64,000 nucleotides of DNA from Colwellia sp. E2M01 (GCF_018860585.1 NZ_JAHKPR010000076.1:40512-104511); one strand, 5' to 3'. Numbered from the stretch's first letter, positions 47,653 through 56,331 are shown. A program made the numbers and translations. Notes: a model not told the origin generated them from the letters alone.

Positions 47653-48438
47653 TACCGGTCACCTTTATTGCCGCGTTTTTTTTGAGGCGAAAAATTTCAA
47701 CCCCTGATAGATTCGAGCACTACCGTAGTTAAGGTTGTCCCGCTAAGGCTTGGTAGTAGGCTCACTCTGCTGTGTTATTGTTAATTGCTTTAAAACTGAA
47801 TATTAAAACAAAGACCTCTTACAAGCCCTTTCAGGGCTCGCGCTTAAAGGTGGTCGCTATCGCTCCAATTCTCCACCTTAGAGATAATGATGCTGGGCGC
47901 AAGCGCCTAAAGCTGTACCCTTGTTATCTCTTCCACTTCGTTTCAGAGATAACAAGCCCCTTGCAAATCAGTATTAAAAAATGCGACTTGCTGTCGCTTT
48001 TAACACTTAAATTGCAATAGTCAGTTACCAATGAAACAAATAGTTAAAAAAACCACTCGTAAGAATGCACTTTTTAACTATGTTTCAGCTGATAGAGGTG
48101 GGCTATACGAACGCTTTCACGCCCCCATACCAATCGCCCCACCAAACTAAATACTATTGAAAAAACTATCTACCGCGCGTTTTTAGACTGGTGCTGTGGT
48201 GAACCCCGACCCAGATTTTCAATGCAAGGCACTACCCCCGCGTATTTAGCACTTCGTACGATGTAGGCTTGTTGGTAATACTTCCGTGATAGCCTACTTT
48301 GGTTACTCAAACCCACCGCTTAACATGAATACAACCACAAATAATTCACTATGATCCAATCGCACCCTGAACAGTTAAACAGCTTTTTAACGAGCAAAAG
48401 AAAGCCCACGCTTTACAGCATGGGCTTTGTTTTGTTCG
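47653..48438. other. Gene-free, hairpin-rich region of the provirus
   Basis: 786 bp with stops in all frames at short range. Six perfect inverted repeats are visible: AGCCCT/AGGGCT (47824-47838), AAGGTGG/CCACCTT (47847-47879), GGCGC/GCGCC (47896-47907), the 12-bp CTTGTTATCTCT/AGAGATAACAAG (47920-47956), GCGAC/GTCGC (47983-47997) and GTAGGCT/AGCCTAC (48263-48297). AGAGATAA recurs at 47879 and 47945, and inverted at 47924-47931. The first five lie in 175 bp, like the packed hairpins of single-strand or rolling-circle origins, or a structured RNA. The promoter of the leftward operon should also be here. Confidence 0.6.
48401..48428. terminator. Bidirectional terminator
   Basis: AAAGCCCA and TGGGCTTT with a 12-nt loop, T-rich on both outer sides. 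It lies 10 bp past the end of the 55-residue minus-strand gene. Confidence 0.7.
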
Positions 48439-48606
48439 CTAAAGGTTGTATGTAGCGGCGTTTCTACGCCAATCGGATGCGGCATTTAAATTCATAGCCG
48501 CAGACTCAATACAGCCTTTTAAACGCCAATATCTAGCGCCTTTCAAGCAATCTTTGGCTAATTCAATACAGCGTTCTTTTGTAAATATCGGTTGTTCAGT
48601 TTGCAT
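48439..48606 (-). CDS. 55-residue protein in the control region
   Basis: MQTEQPIFTKERCIELAKDC, then KGARYWRLKGCIESAAMNLNAASDWRRNA. Helical and charged with three cysteines and repeated Trp-Arg. No family recognised. GGGGA lies upstream of the ATG. It diverges from the HTH regulator across a palindrome, the usual layout for an early gene under repressor control. Confidence 0.6.
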   Translation of the reverse strand: MQTEQPIFTKERCIELAKDCLKGARYWRLKGCIESAAMNLNAASDWRRNAATYNL

Positions 48607-48644
48607 TAAGTTTATCCCCGTTATGATTTACCCCGTAAAATTAA

Positions 48645-48672
48645 TGGCGGCCAGTTGGCCAACTGGCCGCCA
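48645..48672. promoter_or_regulatory. 28-bp perfect palindrome
   Basis: TGGCGGCCAGTTGG followed directly by its exact reverse complement. CCCCG at 48631-48635 and CGGGG at 48673-48677 add an outer, offset pair. It lies between the divergent 55-residue gene and the HTH regulator gene. Candidate operator for a dimeric regulator or origin cruciform. Confidence 0.75.
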
Positions 48673-48690
48673 CGGGGAACTAAGTAAATG

Positions 48691-48744
48691 TTTCGGGCTT
48701 TGTGACCTACAGCGTCAACCACAAGGTGAAATCAAAGCCCGAAA
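48691..48744. repeat. 12-bp inverted repeat, 30-nt loop
   Basis: TTTCGGGCTTTG and its exact complement. It follows the palindrome by 18 bp. In RNA it would form a stable stem in any transcript crossing the control region. Confidence 0.65.
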
Positions 48745-48801
48745 GCAAACGTAACGTATCACAATGATGAAACAAGAAAAAGACCCCAAAAGGGAAACGT
48801 A

Positions 48802-48830
48802 TTGCGCTTGTGAAGCAGTTGGACTATCAT
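48802..48830 (+). promoter_or_regulatory. Candidate sigma-70 promoter of the HTH gene
   Basis: TTGCGC, a 17-bp spacer and TATCAT, placing transcription start about 20 bp before the ATG at 48859. The match is good but unproven. Confidence 0.5.
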
Positions 48831-48858
48831 TCAATTGTCAACTACAAAAGGTGAAAGC

Positions 48859-49107
48859 ATGAATTTTCAAGACGTACTCAATGCAGTTACGGCAGGCGAT
48901 TCCGACTACCTAACAGCTAAAAAGCTAGGTATAACAAGGGGAACGTTTAGTAAGTACCGTTGCGGCAACAAAACCCCCTCAGATGAAACACTGGATAAAA
49001 TGGTGGAACTTAGCGGCTTACCCGCTGAAAAAGTCTACCTTGCTGCATATGCTGAAAAGCTACACAACCCAGTGGTTGCAGAAGCATTTAGACACTTGGC
49101 AGCATAA
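48859..49107 (+). CDS. Small HTH regulator, DUF3693-like
   Basis: 82 residues from ATG 48859; AGGTG lies 7 nt upstream, so this start is preferred to the in-frame ATG at 48835. The pattern NFQDVLNAV...SDYLTAKKLGITRGTFSKYRCGNKTPSDETLDKMVELSG contains a helix-turn-helix of the Cro/C1 type. It resembles the DUF3693 phage proteins found in filamentous and PM2-like elements. Likely a repressor or switch protein for the adjacent palindrome region. A strong terminator follows. Confidence 0.75.
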   Translation: MNFQDVLNAVTAGDSDYLTAKKLGITRGTFSKYRCGNKTPSDETLDKMVELSGLPAEKVYLAAYAEKLHNPVVAEAFRHLAA

Positions 49108-49120
49108 AGAAAAACAGACG

Positions 49121-49157
49121 AAAAAGGCGCTTAACATCAGCAGTTAAGCGCCTTTTT
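49121..49157 (+). terminator. Strong terminator after the HTH gene
   Basis: A 15-bp perfect stem (AAAAAGGCGCTTAAC) with a 7-nt loop and a run of six T. The remaining gap to 49420 (313 bp in all) holds a tandem repeat and the candidate right attachment site. Confidence 0.9.
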
Positions 49158-49176
49158 TGTTTATAACGATAAATTG

Positions 49177-49206
49177 TAAGCGTTTAATATTTAAGCGCTT
49201 AATATT
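49177..49206 (+). repeat. 15-bp tandem repeat (x2)
   Basis: TAAGCGTTTAATATT followed directly by TAAGCGCTTAATATT, one mismatch. It lies inside the right end of the provirus, about 90 bp from the candidate attR, so a recombination accessory site is possible. Confidence 0.6.
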
Positions 49207-49292
49207 ATTCAAAATAACAAAGCACATAAAAAACAGTGTTAACCAGTAAAAACAAGGCTTACAGTGTACTTTTAACGGTTGGATAACTAGAA

Positions 49293-49308
49293 CATTATCC
49301 TTATAATA
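49293..49308. other. Candidate right attachment site (attR)
   Basis: CATTATCCTTATAATA, matching the candidate attL at 38629-38644 in 15 of 16 bases. The segment between them is about 10.7 kb, close to the 10.1-kb genome of PM2. The DUF3549 gene starts 113 bp outside. Confidence 0.5.
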
Positions 49309-49420
49309 TCTCGCGATAACAAGCAGCAATACGCTTGGGTTACTGTTGAGCCTCAGTTAAAATGTGGCCAATAATTTTAGAATCAACACTTTACTGCAAA
49401 CGACTTTATAAAGACGGCTT

Positions 49421-50524
49421 ATGACACAACCTACATCAATACAAAATATTGCAACTATTTCAGAGTTACTCAAGCTTTCAGGCTCTCAATATCGGCTTTA
49501 TGACATGGGGAGGTTAGTTACTAAACTATCTAAAGAAGTGTTTGAGAAAGTAGAGTTAAACCAATTACCTTATCCAACCCCCACACAAGGCCATGCTTGC
49601 TTTGCTATTGCATTTTGGCAAAAAAAATCGGCACAACCTTATTTATGGATATTAAAACTTCCCTTAGATGAACGCGGACTATTAAACCAAGGCGCGAGAA
49701 ATCATTTAATTGCTATTATTGTTGAAGCCTTAGGTGCTGATTTAACGCAACAAGCGTCAAAAAAACAAGAGGAATTGCTAAGTAGTAATCCATACCTTTT
49801 TACGCCAGCACAATATAAATTAGCCAGTCTAAATAGCAAAATCAAAGTTGATTTAAAGCAAGCGCCGAGTGAACACTTTCTTGTATTTAAACAATATTTA
49901 ATACAAAACATAAGTAACATGACAGCAAGCGATAACAAGCAAATTGCTGCTTGGCAAAACTGGCAGCATATTGGCGTACAAGGTATTACTGATTTTATCG
50001 CCAGAATAAATCAAGATAACCACAGTGAATTATTAAAAGCTGCCTTACCTTATTTACCCGAGCAAGTATTATCGCCTGTTTGTAGTGCATTAGAAAACGA
50101 GCAATACCCCATCGCTTTACTTGAAATTTTACTGAGTCTTTTAGAGGCCGAGTTATCTACCACTTCAACAAAGGCTGCAGCACAACCAATAAAAACGACG
50201 CAATTATTACGCGCCCTTGCAGCAAGTAGTAATCATCCCCATATGAAAGTGATGGTTGAGCAACTTTTAGCTAAAGATAAAGTCAGTAAAGAGTTACTTA
50301 TTACTTTATCAAGTCGCTGTTGGCAGGTACTCGCGGATAAAGAAATATTAATGTGTTATTTTGAACAGTTGCTAAAACATAATGATTTACAATTATTTTC
50401 TAGCATCTTTAAAGACCTAGTTTCTGTGCCTTTAGTTAGACATGTTGCTTTTGCTTGTATTCGTTGTGAGAACAGATCAACTGAGCTGGCAGAGGCTATT
50501 GGACAACTATATAGTCCACGATAG
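49421..50524 (+). CDS. DUF3549 family protein
   Basis: 367 residues, cytoplasmic, helix-rich. The start SIQNIATISELLKLSGSQYRLYDMGRLVTKLS and the block HACFAIAFWQ...PYLWILKLPLDERGLLNQGARNHLI match the DUF3549 family of marine gammaproteobacteria, which has no known function. The C-terminal half looks like HEAT-type helical repeats. It starts the host side to the right of the provirus and leads into DUF3301. Confidence 0.82.
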   Translation: MTQPTSIQNIATISELLKLSGSQYRLYDMGRLVTKLSKEVFEKVELNQLPYPTPTQGHACFAIAFWQKKSAQPYLWILKLPLDERGLLNQGARNHLIAIIVEALGADLTQQASKKQEELLSSNPYLFTPAQYKLASLNSKIKVDLKQAPSEHFLVFKQYLIQNISNMTASDNKQIAAWQNWQHIGVQGITDFIARINQDNHSELLKAALPYLPEQVLSPVCSALENEQYPIALLEILLSLLEAELSTTSTKAAAQPIKTTQLLRALAASSNHPHMKVMVEQLLAKDKVSKELLITLSSRCWQVLADKEILMCYFEQLLKHNDLQLFSSIFKDLVSVPLVRHVAFACIRCENRSTELAEAIGQLYSPR

Positions 50525-50592
50525 TTTAGTCCGCGATAGCTTGCAGCGAGATTAGAATTCAATAAAAATAAAGTTTAAGTAAGGTTATCCAT

Positions 50593-50895
50593 ATGGAAAA
50601 TATTTATTACCTATTGCTCTTTTGTTTGTTTTGTTGGTACTTTGTTTACCTACGAAAAGTATCAGAATTAGCTGAGCATCATATTCGCCGTTACTGCAAA
50701 GAAGGTGACTTACAATTTATCGCATTGGCTAGGCGCTCAAGCCGGTTAAAGTTTAGTAAACAACATGGTCCATGTATTTACAGTATTTTTGATTTTGACT
50801 TTAGTGGTGATGGTGAATCAAACAATCAAGGTAGCTTGTCATTTTACGGCTTAAAGTTAGAAAAAATTGATTTACCTGCTTACCGAATTCATTAG
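50593..50895 (+). CDS. DUF3301 family membrane protein
   Basis: 100 residues. One N-terminal TM segment (IYYLLLFCLFCWYFVYL) and a conserved soluble part (HIRRYCKEGDLQFIALARRSSRLKF..., FDFDFSGDGE...GSLSFYGLKL). Matches DUF3301; function unknown. Lies 68 bp after DUF3549, a usual pairing. Confidence 0.82.
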   Translation: MENIYYLLLFCLFCWYFVYLRKVSELAEHHIRRYCKEGDLQFIALARRSSRLKFSKQHGPCIYSIFDFDFSGDGESNNQGSLSFYGLKLEKIDLPAYRIH

Positions 50896-50918
50896 TACTG
50901 ATTTCTAACTTGATAATT

Positions 50919-50966
50919 ATTACCATGTTAATTACCGTATTAATTACCATATTGATTACCATGTAA
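50919..50966 (+). repeat. 12-bp tandem repeat (x4)
   Basis: Four adjacent degenerate copies of ATTACCATATTA in the gap between the DUF3301 and DUF805-like genes. No open frame or hairpin explains it; replication slippage is likely. Confidence 0.8.
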
Positions 50967-51059
50967 TATAGCCAAATAATTATTGAATTTGTAAGCTTGC
51001 TAATAGCTTACAACAAACCAAGAATCACGTGTTTTTAACTATTTTTAATGGGAGTTTTT

Positions 51060-52253
51060 GTGCCATTTATACAAGCAACATTTTGTTTCAAAGGGTTTGA
51101 TAATCGTAGCCGTTTTTTGGCTACTACATTATTCAGCCTGCTTAGCTTTATTTTTTTCTCTGCTATTTTTTCTAGCGCTTTAGCTTTTAACTTTATCGTA
51201 CTCCTCTTATTAACTACGGTACTTGTTTGTAGTACAAAACGTCGCTTACATGACGCCCAATTAACTAAAAACTGGCAGCTTGTCCCAGGTGGTTTATTTC
51301 TTCTAACCGGTGTAATGAGTTTATTTATAGATAACAGCAGTAGTTATTACTTATTTATTTTACCGTTATTAAGTACCGCTCTACTTCTGACTTACCCAAG
51401 TAGAAATAAAAAAGCTAAAGGAGCCTATATTTTAGGATATTACGGCCCCGTTGATTTAAGTAGTTATATTGATGCCCCTGCGAACACACAAACACATAAT
51501 CAAAGAATTGAACCAACTTTAGCCACGCAAAAAGGTAATGAACAACAACAAACAAGCGAAAATATAGCAGAGCTTAATACCATTGCAGGCTTTAATGCGA
51601 ATAACAACGAAGAATACCCTAGCGACTTTTCTAATGGTTATGCTAATCATATAAATGATACAGAGCATAAACAAGCAGATATTGGCGAGCTTATTCGTTT
51701 GAAGTTTCTTAGTAATAGGAAACTGCAACTTGGTATGCTTATAACCGTTGCTTTAATTTTTATTGCTGTACTTGTTAATAGTCTACTTAATGCTTTTAGC
51801 CAACCTGATGAGGTGATAAAGACACCTGAAGTAATGCAAGAGCAAGTATTACTACAAAATAGTGCTAGCTCGTTAGTAGCAAATAGAGAGCACTTATTAG
51901 CCATGCCTGATAATTTCAATTTATATTTATCGCAATACCAAGGCATTATTATTCATTGGCAAGCAGACCAAGTAGACGACGGCGAACGCTGGTCATTAGC
52001 CTCAGCAAAAGGTGATGAGAGTTGTGAAAAAATTAGCTTTAACAAAGGCGATCCTATTCGCCCACTAGCCGTTATTGTTGAAAATGGTAGTGAATACTTT
52101 GCGAGTTTCTCACCACTTGATAGTACTGAAATAGTACAAGCTCTCGCTTTTAGAGGCAGCTTTACCTTATGTGGTTATAATTTCTCACTTAAAGGTACGC
52201 AGGCAATACTGGGTAAAAACAATCAATATGCGCCTTTTTTAGCAAGTAATTAA
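51060..52253 (+). CDS. DUF805-like membrane protein with long extension
   Basis: About 397 residues. A GTG start at 51060 is preferred because GGGAG lies 5 nt upstream; the in-frame ATG at 51048 has no ribosome-binding site. The first 110 residues form a DUF805-like four-helix membrane domain with the family's RRLHDAQLTKNW motif. A polar Asn/Gln/Thr-rich linker follows, then another TM helix (LGMLITVALIFIAVLVNSLL) and a C-terminal extracytoplasmic domain of about 130 residues (WQADQVDDGERWSLASAKGDESCEK). Function unknown. Confidence 0.78.
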   Translation: MPFIQATFCFKGFDNRSRFLATTLFSLLSFIFFSAIFSSALAFNFIVLLLLTTVLVCSTKRRLHDAQLTKNWQLVPGGLFLLTGVMSLFIDNSSSYYLFILPLLSTALLLTYPSRNKKAKGAYILGYYGPVDLSSYIDAPANTQTHNQRIEPTLATQKGNEQQQTSENIAELNTIAGFNANNNEEYPSDFSNGYANHINDTEHKQADIGELIRLKFLSNRKLQLGMLITVALIFIAVLVNSLLNAFSQPDEVIKTPEVMQEQVLLQNSASSLVANREHLLAMPDNFNLYLSQYQGIIIHWQADQVDDGERWSLASAKGDESCEKISFNKGDPIRPLAVIVENGSEYFASFSPLDSTEIVQALAFRGSFTLCGYNFSLKGTQAILGKNNQYAPFLASN

Positions 52254-52274
52254 TTTGCTAGATAGGAAAATAGC

Positions 52275-52309
52275 TAAAGCCTTAAACTAACTAAGCACTT
52301 AAGGCTTTA
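52275..52309. terminator. Terminator of the DUF805-like gene
   Basis: An 11-bp perfect stem (TAAAGCCTTAA) with a 13-nt loop, followed by a T-rich stretch, 22 bp after the stop codon. Confidence 0.7.
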
Positions 52310-52388
52310 AGTTATATTTTTGTTTGATGCATCAAGCTGATATGTTTCAAGTTTACTGCTATTTTTTACACTGTAAATCATTACCTAA

Positions 52389-54008
52389 CTATTTATACCA
52401 AGCTTCCACAATGTCTTGAATTTTCGCTATATCTAAATGGCTTTGACAAGCTTTATTCACTCTTTCAATCGCTTGCTCTTCTAATATTTCTATACTTGGC
52501 GCTTCAACCACACTAAAGCCAAGCCAATCCATAAAGAGTTGCAGCGCTTTAGGCTGATCAAACAATCCATGTATATAGCAACCAGCTACTTGCTCATCAG
52601 CACTTAACATACCTTTATCTAAATCTAAACCAACCGACTCAAGTGATTGTTGGGCATGTAAAGTATTAACTAAGTTTTTAATCGCGGGTTGCTTGTTGGT
52701 AAGCGTACTTTCACCCGCATGAATTTCATAACCTTTGATAGTTGCCTCTTTTTCTCCCAGCTGCATGCTGCCGACAACATTGGTTAAGGTTTTTTCAGCT
52801 TTTAGTTGTGTCTGCATAGGGAAATATCCTAGCCCTTTGCTTGCACCGATCTCACCTTCTAAACCTTGAGGATCACTAATAATTTCACCAAGCATTTGAT
52901 AGCCGCCACAAATACCAATAACTTTACCTTGATAACGTAAGTGCTTGGCAATATCAGTATCCCAGCCTCGTTGTCGTAAAAAATCTAAATCACTGCGTAC
53001 ATTTTTACTACCCGGTAAGATAATCAAATCACACCCAGGGATCGCCACTTTCTCAACGCTAGTTTCCTCTGCAGAGCCTGTTGCGAATAAAAACTGACAA
53101 TCAATATCGTTATGGTGGCGCAGTGCATCAAAGTCAGTATGATTACTCATGTGTGGGTATACTAAAACAACTACACGTACCTTAGTTATATTATTGATAT
53201 TATTTTGTTGCGTCGCTAAGGCGTCTTCTGAAGAGATATCTAAACCGTGTAAATAAGGTAAAACACCTAATACGGGCTTATAGGTTTTTTCTTCTAACCA
53301 TTTTAAGCCTGGCTCCAGTAATTTTATGTCGCCACGAAAACGATTAATAATAAAGCCTGCGACTCGGTCTTGCTCTGACTGTGATAACAACATTAACGTG
53401 CCGACAAGTTGTGCGAAAACGCCACCTTTATCAATATCAGCAATAATTAACACTGGGCAGTCAACCGCTTCAGCAAACCCCATGTTGGCAATATCACCTT
53501 CGCGTAAATTCACTTCTGCAGGACTACCTGCTCCTTCAACGACGATCAAATCATAGGCTTGAGTTAAACGTTGATGCGACTCGAGTACCGCTTGCATGGC
53601 CTGCTTTTTATATTGGTGGTATTCGCCCGCTTCCATATTAGACGAAATTTTATGAGTCAGTGCTTTACCGTGTACAATAACTTGCGCGCCAGTATCACTA
53701 TTAGGTTTGAGTAATATTGGATTAAAATCAACACTTAATGGCAGACGTGCAGCTTTAGCTTGCAATGCTTGCGCACGACCAATTTCACCACCACAAGGAG
53801 TAACGGCGCTATTTAGCGCCATATTTTGCGGTTTAAAAGGAGCAACATTTACGCCTAAATCAGCAAACAAACGACATAAGCCAGCAACTAAAGTGGTTTT
53901 ACCTGCATCAGAAGTTGTGCCTTGAATCATCAAGGTTTTGCCTTGCTGTTTACTTTTTTCTAGTTGACGGTGATGGTGATTATTCAGCGGAGTATCATTT
54001 TCTTGCAT
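52389..54008 (-). CDS. cobQ: Cobyric acid synthase CobQ
   Basis: Amidates the side chains b, d, e and g of adenosylcobyrinic a,c-diamide with glutamine and ATP. Start at ATG 54008 ([11 protein letters not shown], with GAGAT upstream); the longer frame to 54089 adds residues unlike the family. An N-terminal P-loop-type domain ([29 protein letters not shown]) is followed by a class I glutamine amidotransferase with the nucleophile in [10 protein letters not shown] and the histidine in YIHGLF. No other cobalamin genes are nearby, so it may serve salvage or late B12 assembly. Confidence 0.93.
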   Translation of the reverse strand: MQENDTPLNNHHHRQLEKSKQQGKTLMIQGTTSDAGKTTLVAGLCRLFADLGVNVAPFKPQNMALNSAVTPCGGEIGRAQALQAKAARLPLSVDFNPILLKPNSDTGAQVIVHGKALTHKISSNMEAGEYHQYKKQAMQAVLESHQRLTQAYDLIVVEGAGSPAEVNLREGDIANMGFAEAVDCPVLIIADIDKGGVFAQLVGTLMLLSQSEQDRVAGFIINRFRGDIKLLEPGLKWLEEKTYKPVLGVLPYLHGLDISSEDALATQQNNINNITKVRVVVLVYPHMSNHTDFDALRHHNDIDCQFLFATGSAEETSVEKVAIPGCDLIILPGSKNVRSDLDFLRQRGWDTDIAKHLRYQGKVIGICGGYQMLGEIISDPQGLEGEIGASKGLGYFPMQTQLKAEKTLTNVVGSMQLGEKEATIKGYEIHAGESTLTNKQPAIKNLVNTLHAQQSLESVGLDLDKGMLSADEQVAGCYIHGLFDQPKALQLFMDWLGFSVVEAPSIEILEEQAIERVNKACQSHLDIAKIQDIVEAWYK

Positions 54009-54271
54009 TATATCTCTAATTATATTTTCTAATTGAATCAGCATTAAAAAATGCTCAATGAGCAGAGTGAACAGTAAGTAACTGTTCACGCAATAACATT
54101 ATTTTAAGTTATAGGTGTTATTTATAACAGTAAATAACTTTATTAATACTTAGTTAGCGCTTAGTTATTGCTTGTGCTAGGAAAAAGCGTTAAAACTCTG
54201 TAACATTAAGTTTACTCTTTTAAGTGTAAAAATATTTTCCCTAAAATTTCACATCAGGCTGATATAATTTT

Positions 54272-54814
54272 ATGAAAACAGGTATCAAATCACTCGCTAT
54301 TTTGTCTAGTTTATTCTTAGCAAGTTGCGCAAATCAAAATACAAAAATTACTGACAATCTCATGCCAACCACTAACGCTTGCGTTAAATTAGAATTAATC
54401 AAAAAAGATTACTCAACTAATTTCGCTTCGTTAAAGTCAGAAGAAATTGTTGGCCGAATGAGTAATATGTGGAAAGCTAAATACCAGTTATTTGGTGAAA
54501 ATTGTCAAATTTTTTCATGGGGTGGCGCGCAGCATACCTATTCTTGTAATGTGGTAGCACCAGATGAAATTACTGCGAAGAAATACTATGAAAATGCTAA
54601 AAAAGTGACCGAACAGTGCTTAGGTGATGAGTGGAAACTTGAAGAAAGCACGAGAGCCCATGATAACGGTTTAAAAGCAATGTTTACTCATTCAGATCCA
54701 ACATCTAAAGAGCCCGTAACCTTTTCTACACAGTTAATTCCAAGCTCAGGTCTTTTTTCGACAACCTGGACTTTATATTATTACATCGGCAACATTAAAG
54801 AGCCTAAAAGTTAA
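54272..54814 (+). CDS. Lipoprotein of unknown function
   Basis: 180 residues. Lipoprotein signal with cysteine in LFLASCANQ (C19). The mature part has three more cysteines (NACVKLE, ENCQIFSW, YSCNVV) and an EQCLGDEWKL motif, with mixed alpha/beta appearance. No family recognised. Monocistronic. Confidence 0.75.
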   Translation: MKTGIKSLAILSSLFLASCANQNTKITDNLMPTTNACVKLELIKKDYSTNFASLKSEEIVGRMSNMWKAKYQLFGENCQIFSWGGAQHTYSCNVVAPDEITAKKYYENAKKVTEQCLGDEWKLEESTRAHDNGLKAMFTHSDPTSKEPVTFSTQLIPSSGLFSTTWTLYYYIGNIKEPKS

Positions 54815-54831
54815 GTAGCGCTTATGTTGAT

Positions 54832-55042
54832 TTATACCTATTTCATTAATTAAGTGATCTATTTTAGACAGAGATAAAATCATTAAAGACAAGGCATTTA
54901 TTTACATAACTAGTTGTTCAGGACAATTGCTCCTGCATTGTATAATAAGCTGCATCCAACAGCGTTAATTATTAAATAAATAACGCTGTAGTTAGTGCTT
55001 TTAGCCCTTATAAATGTTCACTTAGTTTGTGATATTGGTATT
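54832..55042. mobile_element. MITE-like element, family A, long copy
   Basis: About 210 bp with imperfect inverted ends (TTATACC-AT-TCA... and ...TGA-AT-GGTATTA), no open frame and TA at both borders. The ends match the short copy at 31618-31692 in inverse orientation. It fills most of the 323-bp gap between the lipoprotein gene and pilU. Confidence 0.7.
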
Positions 55043-55070
55043 AAAGCCCTTTTCATGAGAGTAGCAGATC

Positions 55071-55112
55071 AAAAAAGCGAATAGGTTTTATACAAACACT
55101 ATTCGCTTTTTT
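55071..55112. terminator. Bidirectional terminator before pilU end
   Basis: A 14-bp perfect stem (AAAAAAGCGAATAG) with a 14-nt loop and a long T run, between the converging lipoprotein and pilU genes. Confidence 0.85.
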
Positions 55113-55137
55113 TTATTAATTGACCCTTAATTGATGA

Positions 55138-56256
55138 CTAACTGTCATCACCATCAAGGGTAACCCCAGAAAAGGCGCCTGAGCCACCTTGTTCATTACT
55201 ACGTAATTTAATCATTAAACGTAAATCGTTAGGTGAGTCTGCGTGATGCAGTGCATCAGCATAAGTAATGGTGCCATGTTGATAATGCTTAAATAGCGCC
55301 TGATCAAATGTTTGCATACCAAGTTCATTTGATTTTTCCATCACTTCTTTAACGCCACCAATATCACCTTTTTTAATTAACTCTGAAACATAAGGTGAGT
55401 TAAGTAAAATTTCAATCGCAGCTACACGGCTATGCCCATCTTGAGTAGGTACTAATTGTTGAGCAATAATGCCGCGCAAATTTAATGCTAAATCAAATAA
55501 CAATTTACCATGTTGATCTGACGGCACTAAATGCATAATACGATCAATTGCTTGGTTCGCATTGTTTGCATGTAAAGTAGCAATACATAAATGCCCTGTT
55601 TCTGCAAAACTTAACGCATGCTCCATAATTTCTCGGCTACGAATCTCACCAATTAAGATAACATCTGGTGCCTGACGTAAAGAGCTTTGTAGCGCAGCAT
55701 CAAAAGATTCAGTATCTAAACCAACTTCACGCTGAGTGATCATACTTTTACCGTGTTCGTGAACAAACTCGACAGGATCTTCAATGGTTAAAATATGGCC
55801 GTGAGAGTTACGATTACGATAACCAATTAATGATGCCATTGACGTTGACTTACCTGTACCCGTACCACCAACAAAAAGTACCAAGCCACGTTTAGACATA
55901 ACAACATCTTTAAGAATCGATGGTAAACCTAAATCATCAACATCGGGTATGTCAGTTACAATACGACGTACAACCATACCAGCCATGTCACGTTGCCAAA
56001 AGGCAGAAATACGAAAACGACCAATTTCATCTATTTCAATAGCAAAGTTACATTCTTTTTCAAGATCAAACTGTTTTTGTTGTTTGGCATTCATAGCATC
56101 ATGTACAAGCTTTAATGACTCTTCTGCTGTTAACACAACATCGTCTATAGGTTGTAATTCACCATTAATTTTAGCGCTTACTTTAAGTTTTGCTGTAACA
56201 AACATATCAGAAGCGTCATTTTTAACCATGCGCTCTAATAATTCATGAAGTCTCAT
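55138..56256 (-). CDS. pilU: Type IV pilus retraction ATPase PilU
   Basis: 372 residues. Walker A GGTGTGKSTS near residue 133, the Asp box (EDPVEF), Walker B (APDVILIGEIRS) and the His box (FAETGHLCIATLHANNANQ). It assists PilT in retraction for twitching motility and DNA uptake. The C-terminus lacks the PilT-specific AIRNLIRE motif, which supports PilU. It lies 75 bp behind pilT. Confidence 0.95.
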   Translation of the reverse strand: MRLHELLERMVKNDASDMFVTAKLKVSAKINGELQPIDDVVLTAEESLKLVHDAMNAKQQKQFDLEKECNFAIEIDEIGRFRISAFWQRDMAGMVVRRIVTDIPDVDDLGLPSILKDVVMSKRGLVLFVGGTGTGKSTSMASLIGYRNRNSHGHILTIEDPVEFVHEHGKSMITQREVGLDTESFDAALQSSLRQAPDVILIGEIRSREIMEHALSFAETGHLCIATLHANNANQAIDRIMHLVPSDQHGKLLFDLALNLRGIIAQQLVPTQDGHSRVAAIEILLNSPYVSELIKKGDIGGVKEVMEKSNELGMQTFDQALFKHYQHGTITYADALHHADSPNDLRLMIKLRSNEQGGSGAFSGVTLDGDDS

Positions 56257-56331
56257 TTATTATCCTTTTTCATTTTTACTGTTTATATATCGCTAGCATG
56301 CCGACTAAAAATAAACATACTAACTCAAGGA

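Noticed and set aside
47824..47997. CRISPR array or tandem repeat
   Set aside because: The repeats are different inverted repeats, not equal direct repeats with spacers.
48031..48150. 39-codon + strand ORF (MKQIVKKTTRKNALF...) in the hairpin-rich region
   Set aside because: No ribosome-binding site, no neighbours in an operon and surrounding sequence is stop-rich; left as noncoding, though it could be a tiny gene.
48446..48754. 102-codon + strand ORF across the palindrome
   Set aside because: It runs antisense over the 55-residue gene, which has a better start and fits the divergent layout; part of its protein is only the palindrome translated.
38629..49308. Integron or chromosomal cassette array, suggested by the XerC/D-integron-like integrase
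   Set aside because: No attC-like repeats between ORFs; the genes form a single overlapping operon with virion functions.
38629..49308. Filamentous (Inovirus) prophage, suggested by small TM proteins, a DUF3693-like regulator and a P-loop ATPase
   Set aside because: A 289-residue beta-rich capsid protein, wall hydrolase and holin candidate are not expected in inoviruses, and no Zot-type domain or HUH initiator was seen.
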